From: Deltaproteobacteria bacterium
GTDB taxonomy: Bacteria > Desulfobacterota > G020345765
Reading direction: 5' to 3'
Assembly: GCA_030616835.1 (NCBI GenBank)
Contig: JAUWWP010000014.1
Span: 1 to 19,405 of the forward strand
Length of the DNA: 19,405 nt
Shown here: positions 1-6,928 of the stretch, piece by piece
How positions within the stretch are numbered: position 1 is the first letter of the stretch
Layout: every line of letters begins with the position of its first letter
Translations under genes and position numbers: made by a program
The notes under the pieces: model-generated
Database searches by the model: none
Seen by the model: the letters and a program-made list of their open reading frames with translations, nothing else
What the model was told of the DNA's origin: nothing

Positions 1-259
1 AAGAAATTATCTGGTTACTCACAGATATATCTAATAAATCTTTGTGGAAAGATTCCGAGACGGGTATAGATACACCCTTAAATTTTAGTATTCTCTTAAG
101 AATGTTTTCCATCCCATTATATGTGTTGTGCAAAAATGTAGCGATAGCGGCTAACTCAACAACTGTTTTTTCTGTTCGTTTTAAAGCTTCTTGCAGTGCT
201 TGAAGTGTCTCTAAAATATGTTCTTTTTCCGCCAAGATCTCTCGAAGTAATTTATCCAT
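1..259 (-). CDS. hepT: HEPN-domain HepT-like RNase toxin (partial, cut by window edge)
   Basis: The reading frame opens with an ATG overlapping the end of the upstream nucleotidyltransferase gene (ATGGATAA, where TAA is that gene's stop). It stays open for 86 codons to the window edge. The visible part begins MDKLLREILAEKEHILETL and contains an all-helical stretch with LHNTYNGMENILKRIL, followed by FHKDLL. I recognise this pattern from HepT-like HEPN proteins. In that family the RNase motif (R-x4-6-H) lies near the C-terminus, which is outside this window, so catalytic competence cannot be judged. Known MntA/HepT pairs work as a toxin (HepT, an RNase) that is silenced by AMP transfer from MntA. 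The overlapping gene order antitoxin-toxin fits this. Family assignment is fairly secure, toxicity is inference. Confidence 0.72.
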   Translation of the reverse strand, partial: MDKLLREILAEKEHILETLQALQEALKRTEKTVVELAAIATFLHNTYNGMENILKRILKFKGVSIPVSESFHKDLLDISVSNQIIS

Positions 260-521
260 AGATTTTGACTCCTTCTTCTTCAACTATTTGATTGAATAAT
301 GATTTCTTAGATAAATCTACAAGATCTACCGGCTTAGATAAACTCCTCAATAATTCACCATAAAATTTGAAAAATAATTTCGGCGGAACTCCCTTCACTC
401 CTAAATCAATGTCGGTAGCCTCACGATTATCATCCAATGAAGAGCCAAATAAATAAACGGAAGATACATTATATTTTTTGGCATACTGTATAATTGTCTC
501 TTTATCGCTTTCCGTTATCAT
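252..521 (-). CDS. mntA: MNT-family minimal nucleotidyltransferase antitoxin (MntA-like)
   Basis: An 89-residue protein with the minimal nucleotidyltransferase signature: G26-S27 in YLFGSS, then D37-x-D39 in ATDIDLGV, and a later acidic strand VDLVDL (D66/D69) that could supply the third carboxylate. The length and the GSx9-10DxD motif match MntA antitoxins, which adenylylate the HEPN partner to block it. The next gene (HEPN) overlaps its stop codon. The start ATG lies 3 bp after the ispG stop: the string ATGAGGTGAAGTATG places an AGGTGA ribosome site across the ispG stop codon. The gene is therefore probably translationally coupled to ispG and has no room for its own promoter except inside ispG. 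I see no missing catalytic residue. Confidence 0.8.
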   Translation of the reverse strand: MITESDKETIIQYAKKYNVSSVYLFGSSLDDNREATDIDLGVKGVPPKLFFKFYGELLRSLSKPVDLVDLSKKSLFNQIVEEEGVKIYG

Positions 522-524
522 ACT

Positions 525-1589
525 TCACCTCATTTCTTCGCTCATCCGGATAACTTCCTCAACCACTACTTCAACAATCTCTTCCCGCTTTATTTTACCC
601 TCTGTCTTTCCCCTAAGATAGAGCATGGCCACCCCCTTACCTCCGGCTATGCCCACATCGGCCTGGACTGCCTCTCCCGGTCCGTTGACCACGCAACCCA
701 TCAGGGCCACCTTTACGGGACTGGCGATGTGAGCAAGTTTTTTCTCAATCTCCTTACTCAGCTCGATAACCCCGATCTCATCCCTTCCGCAGGTGGGGCA
801 GGAAATCAGGTCAATCCCCCGACGACGCAGGCCAAGCGATTTTAGAATCTCGTAGCCGGCCCTTACCTCCTCCTCTGGTTCCCCGGTGAGGGAGACCCGA
901 ATCGTATCCCCGACACCCTCGGCTAAAAGGATCCCTATCCCCACTGCCGATTTAATCGTCCCGGAAAACAGGCTGCCGGCCTCGGTAATACCCAGATGCA
1001 GAGGATAATCAATCCTCTCCGCTATCATCCGATAGGCATCGGCAGTACTTAGGACATCAGAGGCCTTAAGGGAGACCTTTATCTGATAAAATCCCATATC
1101 CTCTAAGATCCCAATATGGCGGAGAGCGCTCTCCACCATCCCCTCCGGACCGGAGCAGCCATATTTGCTTAATAGATCCTTTTCCAGGGAGCCGGCATTG
1201 ACCCCAATCCTGATGGGAACTTCCCTTTCCTTTGCCGCCTTGATTACCTCCTTAACTCGCCACTTCTGGCCGATATTGCCGGGGTTCAGTCGCAGTCCAT
1301 CAACACCCTGGGCAATGGCCTTCAGTGCCAGACGGTAATCAAAGTGGATATCAGCCACCAGGGGAATATTAATTGCGGCCTTGATCTCCCTCAGCTTCTC
1401 GGCAGCCAGGCGATCAGGAACCGCTACCCTAATAATCTCGCATCCTACCTCCTCCAGTCGATGGATCTGAGCCAAAGTGGCTGCTACATCCTGGGTATCG
1501 GTATTGGTCATTGACTGAACACTAATGGGCGCCCCACCCCCTACCTTTACCCCCCCAACGGAGATCTGCCTTGATTGCCTTCTCCTCAT
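525..1589 (-). CDS. ispG: IspG (GcpE), 4-hydroxy-3-methylbut-2-enyl diphosphate synthase
   Basis: Cytosolic [4Fe-4S] enzyme of the MEP isoprenoid pathway, converting methylerythritol cyclodiphosphate to HMBPP. The 354 residues cover the whole family: N-terminal TIM barrel (PISVQSMTNTDTQD, VADIHFDYRLAL, LRLNPGNIG, RIGVNAGSLEKDLL) and C-terminal cluster domain with SCPTCGR (C264, C267) and MGCVVNGPGEA (C299, E306). These are the three cluster ligands plus the conserved glutamate, each six residues earlier than in the E. coli enzyme. It is the short bacterial form without the insert domain of plant enzymes. The ATG is preceded in frame by TAA, which fixes the earliest start. The GGAG just upstream is unusually close to it (one base away), so initiation may be inefficient. 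The LysM gene upstream ends in a terminator, so ispG needs its own promoter in about 60 bp; I see none clearly. Confidence 0.97.
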   Translation of the reverse strand: MRRRQSRQISVGGVKVGGGAPISVQSMTNTDTQDVAATLAQIHRLEEVGCEIIRVAVPDRLAAEKLREIKAAINIPLVADIHFDYRLALKAIAQGVDGLRLNPGNIGQKWRVKEVIKAAKEREVPIRIGVNAGSLEKDLLSKYGCSGPEGMVESALRHIGILEDMGFYQIKVSLKASDVLSTADAYRMIAERIDYPLHLGITEAGSLFSGTIKSAVGIGILLAEGVGDTIRVSLTGEPEEEVRAGYEILKSLGLRRRGIDLISCPTCGRDEIGVIELSKEIEKKLAHIASPVKVALMGCVVNGPGEAVQADVGIAGGKGVAMLYLRGKTEGKIKREEIVEVVVEEVIRMSEEMR

Positions 1590-1634
1590 ACTCCTTTACC
1601 CCTGAGCCTGAAGCTTACCAAGCTCTAAATTACA

Positions 1635-1674
1635 TGAAAAATAAAAAAAAGCAAGGAAACAGTATCCTTGCTTT
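1635..1674 (-). terminator. Rho-independent terminator downstream of the LysM gene
   Basis: A perfect 10-bp stem (1648-1657 pairing with 1665-1674, core AAGCAAGGA/TCCTTGCTT) with a 7-nt loop. On the minus strand it is followed at once by eight T, an A and five more T (1636-1650 read in reverse). It sits 30 bp beyond the LysM stop codon, in the right orientation to end that transcript before ispG. Confidence 0.9.
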
Positions 1675-1703
1675 CTTAGCTAACACTGAGGGAAGCAAGC
1701 TAT

Positions 1704-2816
1704 CTAAAAAACCTCGATCCGGATATGGTCTCCGATCACTAACTCCTTTATGCTCTTGGTAACCAGAGCCGTCGAGGTTTTCTCCTGGACATTCAGCACC
1801 ACCAGTTTCCCCACATTCTCTACGGGGAGCTGCAATTTTCTGCCCGTCATCCGGTCTTTGACCTTCCTGGCTGGCCGGTAAACGGTGAAGACATTGCCTG
1901 CCTCAACCTCATCCCGCTTTCCTTTATCTATATGAACAATATCTCCCTCACCCAGGAGAGAGACCGGCTGTTTCGAGTCAACAATATAGCCCTCCAGTCC
2001 TGCTTTAGTTCCCTGGAGGATTATCTCTCTCACCGCCGGCTCAAACGGACGGATCCGGTCTCCCCGGGAGATCACATCGTAGGAGCGAAAGATCGTTGCG
2101 GTGGAAACATTCTCCCCATTCAATTCCACTACCTCCAGCCCCCCCAGGATCTTGATCTTATACCCCAGAGTCTCTCCGGTTATCGGATGATTTACTTTCT
2201 TGGTAACTGTATAAATACTGAACTTATCTCCCACCGCAATCCCTGAGGCATCACCCAGATTGAGATAAACACTGTCTTTTTCCCCCAGCATGAGCTTCTC
2301 CTCCTTGGAATCCAGGATCAGCCCGGCAGCCGCCAGCTCTTCCAGAGAGATAAACCCGGTAGAGCCCATCCGGGAGTAATAGATCGTCCCCTCCTTCTTT
2401 TCCAATCCCACCACTATCGGGCTTACTGCCATCTCCTCCTTAAGGGCCTCCTCGGTAATCTCCGCCTCTCTCTCCAGAGGAGCCTCCTCCACCCCGGTGG
2501 GCAGCAGAGCCTCTGCCCGAGGTACGGCGGCAGCTCCAGGAAGTGGGACTGCCCTCGCTGGTGAGGGAACCAGTGCTATTGGCTCCCCGGGAAAGATCAG
2601 GTGAGGATCGGTAATGTACTTGTTCTGTTCCCAGAGCCGGGGCCAGTACCAGGCATTGTCCAAAAACCTGGCCGAGATGTCCCAGAGAGTATCTCCCTGC
2701 TTGACAATGTAAACCTGGGTCTCCGGGCTTAACTTTTCCTCCATTTGGGCAATCAGGTTTACCGTAAGCCCCAGTATCGCTACTATAATTACCAGATTTA
2801 GAAAATTCCTTTTCAT
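1704..2816 (-). CDS. LysM-domain envelope protein
   Basis: A 370-residue secreted or membrane-anchored protein. Residues 5-23 form a hydrophobic signal or anchor segment after MKRN. Residues 35-83 are one LysM peptidoglycan-binding domain (VYIVKQGDTLWDISARF, then WPRLWEQNKYITDPHLIFPG). The sequence then has a Pro/Ala/Glu-rich linker (about 85-150) and a C-terminal half with repeated beta-type segments (GEKDSVYLNLGDASGIAVGDKFSIY and later GDIVHIDKGKRDEVEAGNVF). I know this architecture from LysM proteins of Gram-negative environmental bacteria; no enzymatic domain is visible. I chose the ATG at 2816 rather than the longer frame to 2894 because GAGGAGGG lies 6 bases before it and the signal sequence starts there. 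The product probably acts in the periplasm or at the wall; the exact role is unknown. Confidence 0.85.
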   Translation of the reverse strand: MKRNFLNLVIIVAILGLTVNLIAQMEEKLSPETQVYIVKQGDTLWDISARFLDNAWYWPRLWEQNKYITDPHLIFPGEPIALVPSPARAVPLPGAAAVPRAEALLPTGVEEAPLEREAEITEEALKEEMAVSPIVVGLEKKEGTIYYSRMGSTGFISLEELAAAGLILDSKEEKLMLGEKDSVYLNLGDASGIAVGDKFSIYTVTKKVNHPITGETLGYKIKILGGLEVVELNGENVSTATIFRSYDVISRGDRIRPFEPAVREIILQGTKAGLEGYIVDSKQPVSLLGEGDIVHIDKGKRDEVEAGNVFTVYRPARKVKDRMTGRKLQLPVENVGKLVVLNVQEKTSTALVTKSIKELVIGDHIRIEVF

Positions 2817-2841
2817 TTTTGTCCCTCCTCTATTTTTGATA

Positions 2842-2891
2842 ATTATACCATATTTGTAATATATTTTAAACAAATTAAATTTAAAAGTCAA
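2842..2891 (-). promoter_or_regulatory. Promoter for the LysM gene
   Basis: On the minus strand TTGACT (2886-2891) is followed after exactly 17 bases by TAAAAT (2863-2868), a good sigma-70 match. A perfect TATAAT (2842-2847) lies further downstream but has no good -35 at the right distance; it could be a second start. Both precede the ribosome site of the LysM gene. Confidence 0.6.
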
Positions 2892-2910
2892 CAAATTTTT
2901 CTAAAATTGT

Positions 2911-2963
2911 CTAAAATATTATCTGCTTAGCTTGTTAAGCTTTATGAATTGACGGAAATTTAA
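2911..2963 (-). pseudogene. Internally deleted remnant of the cpoB-like gene
   Basis: Read on the minus strand, this stretch encodes LNFRQFIK, then LN, then KLSR and a stop. LNFRQFIK is residues 124-131 and KLSR-stop the end of the intact cpoB-like gene about 700 bp away. At DNA level 2911-2933 is identical over 23 bases to 3601-3623, and 2939-2963 matches 3893-3917 at 24 of 25 bases. It is therefore a copy of two separate pieces of that gene, joined after a deletion, lying on the far side of the toxin-antitoxin pair. Confidence 0.8.
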
Positions 2964-3002
2964 TTTATTGTCTGGATAATTTCTGTAACTAATTTCTTCT
3001 CC

Positions 3003-3272
3003 TTAAGGTCGGTTAAGTATGTCATGTTCTCCTACCGTTCTAAGGATAATTGTTTTTCCTTTTAGGTTGAAGGTTATTCTTAGGCTTTTAGATGCCCTGG
3101 CTTCCCAGATATTTTTTGTTCCCTTAACCTTTTTTACTACCAGGGATGGGTGTTTTAAGTTTTTCTCCATTTGAAGAAAGGCTTGATTAATCCTTTCTTG
3201 CGAGCGAGGTGTTAGTTTTTTGTAGTCTCGCTTGAACCTTGGCAGCCAGATGAACTTATTCATTGAGTTCAT
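3003..3272 (-). CDS. RelE/ParE-superfamily toxin
   Basis: An 89-residue basic protein with the RelE-like layout: N-terminal helices (FKRDYKKLTPRSQERINQAFLQME), then a beta sheet with KVKGTKNIWEARASKSLRITF and a C-terminal GEHDILNRP. The W-E-A-R-x5-R-I-x-F strand and the closing HDxxxR are typical of YafQ/RelE-type mRNA interferases, which cleave mRNA at the ribosome. The gene overlaps the end of the antitoxin gene by 17 bp. Two in-frame ATGs occur at the start (M1 and M4); I keep the first because AAGG lies at a workable distance before it. Family membership is clear; whether it cuts RNA or poisons gyrase (ParE) cannot be read from sequence. Confidence 0.85.
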   Translation of the reverse strand: MNSMNKFIWLPRFKRDYKKLTPRSQERINQAFLQMEKNLKHPSLVVKKVKGTKNIWEARASKSLRITFNLKGKTIILRTVGEHDILNRP

Positions 3273-3528
3273 CTATTAGAACCTTAGCATCTTTAACTTC
3301 TTTGCCTTTTCCTTGGCGGAGTTCTGCCTCTGCTTCTTCTTCAGCCTCTTGGTGATCTTTAGTCCAAAACCACACCTGGCTTTTGTCAATCAACTCTTTA
3401 GGAATTATCTTTAATGTACTTCCTTCCATTGTAACTTCCACGTAGTCTCCCGACTTACAGTGCAAGGCTTTTCTAAACTTTGCTGGTATTGTAATTTGTC
3501 CTCTTGGGTTTATTTTAGTTAAACTCAT
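3256..3528 (-). CDS. AbrB/MazE-type antitoxin
   Basis: A 90-residue protein with an N-terminal SpoVT/AbrB swapped-hairpin DNA-binding domain (about residues 3-45: TKINPRGQITIPAKFRKAL, GDYVEVTMEGSTLKIIPK) and an acidic, helical C-terminal tail (about 52-90: W-F-W-x5-H-x-EAEEEAEAEL, then KVLIDELNE) that would wrap the toxin. AbrB-type antitoxins paired with RelE-type toxins are known, and the order antitoxin-toxin with overlap is standard. AAAAGGAGG precedes the ATG. The candidate operator in its promoter suggests autorepression by the complex. Confidence 0.88.
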   Translation of the reverse strand: MSLTKINPRGQITIPAKFRKALHCKSGDYVEVTMEGSTLKIIPKELIDKSQVWFWTKDHQEAEEEAEAELRQGKGKEVKDAKVLIDELNE

Positions 3529-3545
3529 ATATTTTGCCTCCTTTT

Positions 3546-3582
3546 ACATTTTCATACTATCACATATTCATACAATTATCAA
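3546..3582 (-). promoter_or_regulatory. Promoter and direct-repeat operator of the toxin-antitoxin operon
   Basis: On the minus strand TTGATA (3577-3582) and TAGTAT (3554-3559) are 17 bases apart. Overlapping the -10 is a direct repeat of a 12-mer (GTATGAATATGT and GTATGAAAATGT; 3562-3573 and 3546-3557) with 11 of 12 identities and a 16-bp period. This is a natural site for the AbrB-type antitoxin; the operator function is inference. Confidence 0.65.
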
Positions 3583-3608
3583 GTTCAGGTCAAATTTTTT
3601 CTAAAATA

Positions 3609-4286
3609 TTATCTGCTTAGCTTATCAATCTTTTCCCCGGCCTTTCGGGCCACCTCGCTCTCGGGGAACTCGGTCATCACTCTCAGTAAGAATGTCCGGG
3701 AGCTCTCCGGATCACCCATTGCCGCATAAGCAAGACCGATCTTCAAGAGGGCATCAGCTACCTTATTGCCCTCCGGGAAGTTATCGATAACCTTCTGAAA
3801 TTCAGCAATTGCCCCCGGATACTCTTTTAGACCGAAATAGCACTCCCCGATCCAGTACTGGGAATTGTCCGCTAATTCGTGCAGGGGAAATTGCTTGATG
3901 AATTGACGGAAATTTAAGATGGCCTCCTGATACCTGCGAGAGCTATAATAATCATAACTACGACGATAGAGTTCATCAGGCCCCGAAGGGACGGTTTTCC
4001 TGGAGATCGGAGAACTCACGACTTCCTTTTTAACTGAAGGCGCCCTACTCTTCTTTCCCTTAAGAATCAAGGGCTTAAGTTCCCCGAGGGCCTGGCAGTT
4101 ATCCTTTACCTTGCCATCCAGGATAAGAAGATTATTATCCAGCTCTTCCACCTGGCGGCTGAGAGCAGTAATTGCCTTATTCATTTCAATGACCTGAGCC
4201 TGGAGATCCTTTATTTGCCCCTCCTGCCCCCCTGCAGTTGCACAGCCCCAGATCACCATTAAAAAGATAAAGAGGCTCCTCTTCAT
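3609..4286 (-). CDS. cpoB: CpoB/YbgF-like periplasmic TPR lipoprotein
   Basis: A 225-residue exported protein. Residues 1-15 are a signal peptide ending in a possible lipobox (I-W-G-C15; the W at -2 is unusual). Residues 21-70 form a coiled coil (IKDLQAQVIEMNKAITALSR and onward), followed by a basic linker, then TPR-like repeats from about 103 (DELYRRSYDYYSSRRYQEAI, ADNSQYWIGECYFGLKEYPG, ADALLKIGLAYAAMGD). This is the YbgF/CpoB order, the protein that tunes PBP1B activity and links it to Tol-Pal. No tol or pal gene is in the window, so the symbol is by architecture only. AAGGAGGAG lies 8 bases before the ATG. A rearranged fragment of this gene sits beyond the toxin-antitoxin pair. Confidence 0.85.
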   Translation of the reverse strand: MKRSLFIFLMVIWGCATAGGQEGQIKDLQAQVIEMNKAITALSRQVEELDNNLLILDGKVKDNCQALGELKPLILKGKKSRAPSVKKEVVSSPISRKTVPSGPDELYRRSYDYYSSRRYQEAILNFRQFIKQFPLHELADNSQYWIGECYFGLKEYPGAIAEFQKVIDNFPEGNKVADALLKIGLAYAAMGDPESSRTFLLRVMTEFPESEVARKAGEKIDKLSR

Positions 4287-4356
4287 CAGGGTTTGCTCCT
4301 CCTTAATTAAGTCAAATAATAGCTATTTTCAGGCATTTTGTCAATAAAATTTATGC

Positions 4357-4428
4357 GAAATAGGGGACGTAATTAACATATTAACATTTCTATAATGTCC
4401 CTTTTTAACGGACGCTGTCCCTAATTTC
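4357..4428. repeat. Short imperfect inverted-repeat element
   Basis: Ends GAAATAGGGGAC (4357-4368) and GTCCCTAATTTC (4417-4428) are inverted copies at 10 of 12 positions. Between them lies AT-rich DNA with a second GTCCC. A related short core (AGG-ACAGCG, or its complement) recurs at 9115-9126, 10809-10820 and 13731-13746, so this looks like a dispersed intergenic repeat family. Confidence 0.5.
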
Positions 4429-4446
4429 TCATTCTTCAAACAAATA

Positions 4447-4608
4447 TTAAAAATATTGCCTGAGAAACCTTAGAATTAACATGAAAAGACCTAAAATCAA
4501 AAAGATGATATAAACTACCCTCTTTCTCAAAAAATTTTGAAATTTTCCGAGTTCCGGGTAGTATGCTATGGTCTCAAGTCTATTTATTTGTGCATTTCCG
4601 TTATTCAT
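4447..4608 (-). CDS. Small single-pass membrane protein, hypothetical (53 aa)
   Basis: An ATG-started frame of 53 residues on the minus strand. The N-terminal 30 residues are hydrophilic (begins MNNGNAQINRLETIAYYPEL). They are followed by an aromatic/basic stretch (FQNFLRKR) and one hydrophobic helix of about 18 residues (VVYIIFLILGLFMLILRF) ending in RQYF. A positive patch before a clean transmembrane helix would place the N-terminus in the cytoplasm by the positive-inside rule. An AAGG lies about 10 bases before the ATG, which is weak. No family is recognised. The gene stands alone in a 520-bp gap otherwise filled with repeats; it could be a chance frame, but the helix boundaries are unusually tidy. 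Confidence 0.4.
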   Translation of the reverse strand: MNNGNAQINRLETIAYYPELGKFQNFLRKRVVYIIFLILGLFMLILRFLRQYF

Positions 4609-4699
4609 AAACCACTACCTTTCCTTACAAAAAATTATCGCTAATTTTAAGCCTTAGTTAGCCTGTACCTTTGTCATTTTATTCTGCCAAGAGTGCGGG

Positions 4700-4734
4700 C
4701 CTGCCTGCCCTGCCTGCCCTGAGCTTGCCGAAGG
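4700..4734. repeat. Short tandem repeat plus dispersed CCTGAGC-CGAAGG repeat
   Basis: A 9-bp unit (CTGCCTGCC) occurs twice, followed at 4718-4734 by CCCTGAGCTTGCCGAAGG. The second motif (consensus CCTGAGCYTGYCGAAGG) recurs at 16334-16350 in the same orientation and at 14861-14877 inverted. It is an interspersed intergenic repeat. The rest of the gap up to the trehalase stop shows a 6-bp inverted repeat (GTAGTT/AACTAC at 4765-4790) without a T-run. Confidence 0.6.
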
Positions 4735-4806
4735 AAGCAAAGTCGAAGGGAGCCTCTGTCTTCTGTAGTTATGGAACTAATGGAACTACGTCCCCCTGGG
4801 AAAGAT

Positions 4807-6894
4807 TCATTCCGGCGGGATAAACTGCTCTAATTTTTTCCGCAACTCAGACGGCAAAAGGCTTAATCCCACCTGGTAGCTGGCGTTCGTCCAACCAAAT
4901 CCCTCCTTGGTGATGTAGGCAAATTTTATTCCCACGTTGCCGTACTCCGTAAAAACACGGTGGGACCGGATCACGATATCAAATTTTTCCGGGATTGTTC
5001 CATTATGCTCAATGGCATTTCTGGTAATAGTGTAGAGCCAGCGGTAGATTAACCGGTGCGCGATTTCATCAAAACCGTAGTCGGAAAGCCCACGCCAGAT
5101 CAACATCTGATGCGGAGCCCAGCCGTGGGGATAGTCCCATTGCCGGAGTGGTCGTGACTCGGATATCGGACCACGCGACTCCTCCGCCGAGGCGGTGATG
5201 CCCCCGGCCATCTCCAGCAGCGGCAAGCCATTGGCCACCAGCCTCTTCGCCTGTCTCGGGGTTAGCAGCCGGGTTCCGGGATCATCTTTATGCCCCGCCC
5301 ACAGAGGGTAAAGGGTCGTGGCGCTCACATACCCACGGCGCCGTTTCTTGGCGATATCGTAATCGAAAAACATGCCGCGGCGTTTGTCCCACAGGTATCG
5401 GTTTATCAGCTTCTTCCGCTTCTTTGCCCGGCCGTACCAGGTTGAACCCTTCTCGCGGGAGCCGCCCGTCCGCGTTAATGCGTCCCCAAATTCCCTTTCG
5501 ATGGTCCGCGCGATATCGAGCTCTATCTTGTAGAGCAACGAATTGAGGTCCACGGTTACGAAGTCGGCACAGCGATCACCTTCCCAGTTCCAGCGGTAGG
5601 TCGTGTCGTTGCCGGATTCCCTGACGCAGCGGTCATGGAAAAAGAACCTGTCCAGCTCCGGGACCTTGATCTTGCCCGACTTATACCGCTGTTCGAAATC
5701 CCGCGTATCCAGCTTATGCCCGGTTGCGTAGGGCTTATAGATCGCATCGAAGTGTCCTGGTTCCACCTCGGGCGGTGGACCCAGACCGCGCCCGTAGTAG
5801 CGGCTGAGCCCGGTCTCGGTAAGCCGGTCCCTGTTCATCCATACTTCATGGTATTCCTTGATGGCCGCCCGAAATACGTCCCGGAGCCAGGCCTTCGTCT
5901 CGGTATTCCTGGGGAGGTGCTCGTAGACCGCTAAGGCCATCGAGGTGAGAAACGGCGGCTGGGACCGGGTAAGATAGTAAGTGCGGTTGGCGTTAAGGAT
6001 CTTGCCGTAGTGGGTAATCTGGTAGACGAGGTTATCCACCATGGCCCTGGCTAAGTCGACGCGGCCGTCCACCAGCAGGCCGAGCGACTCGAAGTAGCTG
6101 TCCCAACCATACATCTCGTTAAAGCGGCCGCCAGGTACAACGAACGGCACCCCGACGTAATCACCCTCTGGGGTTTTCTCCAGTGCGAGGCAGAGAGGGC
6201 CGTGTTTGCCGTTGAGGCTCCGGACATACTCCGGGGTGATCTCTGCCGGCAGGCGCCCCACGCGGAGCCGCAGGTCCGGACGCTGCTTCGACACCTTGGA
6301 GAAGTACTCATAGGCCAGCGCATCCGTCTGGGGCACATACACATGGCGGAACCCGCTGGCGGTAACTTTCTCATCGCGTAAGAGCTGGTCAAGGTTCTGC
6401 TTGTCCATCCGCCGCGTTAGACCGTCCCAGTAGATTTCCCGGATCGACCGGGAGATGCGCCTGACAGGATTTTCGAAGACCTTCCGAAGATCAAGCTGGG
6501 CAACTTTAGCCCCCGTCTCCTGCGCGAGCTTCAGTTCCTGGAGCAGGTTGGATAAATAATAGGTCCCGACCAATTCGTATCGCTTTCCGTCAGTTGCAAT
6601 GAGCCAGAACCGCTTATCACCGCGCTCCTTCTCCGGTGCCCGGGTGTCCAGAACCGTGATCTTCTTATCGCCGTCCGTATCCTCATCCTCGATCAACCGG
6701 TTCAGATTCTCCTGCACATCCACCTGGACAGTTTGTTCTGAATGGAGGATAGCTTCGTAGTGGCTCCTTTTCCTGGATGTCCGCCCGTGAGGGTTATTGT
6801 TGGTGGTTTCCGGCGGCGCTTGCTCTGACTTTGAGTTTCCTCTCCGGATCTCGTTCATTCGCTCATTCCGCTTTGAAGCTGTTTTTTTCAGCAT
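4807..6894 (-). CDS. GH37 trehalase of the fungal neutral (calcium-binding) type
   Basis: Hydrolyses trehalose to two glucose. Both GH37 signatures are present: PGGRFNEMYGWDSY (residues 254-267) and QWDYPHGWAP (585-594). The motif VRESGNDTTYRWN puts a likely catalytic acid at D430. PEKFD (E637) is a candidate for the base. No signal peptide is visible, so it should be cytoplasmic. Ahead of the barrel, residues 72-83 (DTDGDKKITVLD) form a 12-residue EF-hand-like loop with D at 1, 3, 5 and 12, followed by GTYYLSNLLQELKLA. That arrangement, and the RESGxDTTYR and DLNSLLYK motifs, resemble fungal neutral trehalases such as yeast Nth1 more than periplasmic bacterial TreA. The gene is visibly richer in GC than its neighbours. 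The first ATG has a weak ribosome site; M13 is an alternative. It follows the flavin-reductase gene by 34 bp. Confidence 0.95.
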   Translation of the reverse strand: MLKKTASKRNERMNEIRRGNSKSEQAPPETTNNNPHGRTSRKRSHYEAILHSEQTVQVDVQENLNRLIEDEDTDGDKKITVLDTRAPEKERGDKRFWLIATDGKRYELVGTYYLSNLLQELKLAQETGAKVAQLDLRKVFENPVRRISRSIREIYWDGLTRRMDKQNLDQLLRDEKVTASGFRHVYVPQTDALAYEYFSKVSKQRPDLRLRVGRLPAEITPEYVRSLNGKHGPLCLALEKTPEGDYVGVPFVVPGGRFNEMYGWDSYFESLGLLVDGRVDLARAMVDNLVYQITHYGKILNANRTYYLTRSQPPFLTSMALAVYEHLPRNTETKAWLRDVFRAAIKEYHEVWMNRDRLTETGLSRYYGRGLGPPPEVEPGHFDAIYKPYATGHKLDTRDFEQRYKSGKIKVPELDRFFFHDRCVRESGNDTTYRWNWEGDRCADFVTVDLNSLLYKIELDIARTIEREFGDALTRTGGSREKGSTWYGRAKKRKKLINRYLWDKRRGMFFDYDIAKKRRRGYVSATTLYPLWAGHKDDPGTRLLTPRQAKRLVANGLPLLEMAGGITASAEESRGPISESRPLRQWDYPHGWAPHQMLIWRGLSDYGFDEIAHRLIYRWLYTITRNAIEHNGTIPEKFDIVIRSHRVFTEYGNVGIKFAYITKEGFGWTNASYQVGLSLLPSELRKKLEQFIPPE

Positions 6895-6928
6895 TTAAAA
6901 ATAATTCCTTTGAATTGGCTGAAGCGGA

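Noticed and set aside
1571..1762. A 63-codon frame on the plus strand between ispG and the LysM gene
   Set aside because: It runs through the terminator hairpin and overlaps both real genes in antisense; no ribosome site and no protein-like pattern.
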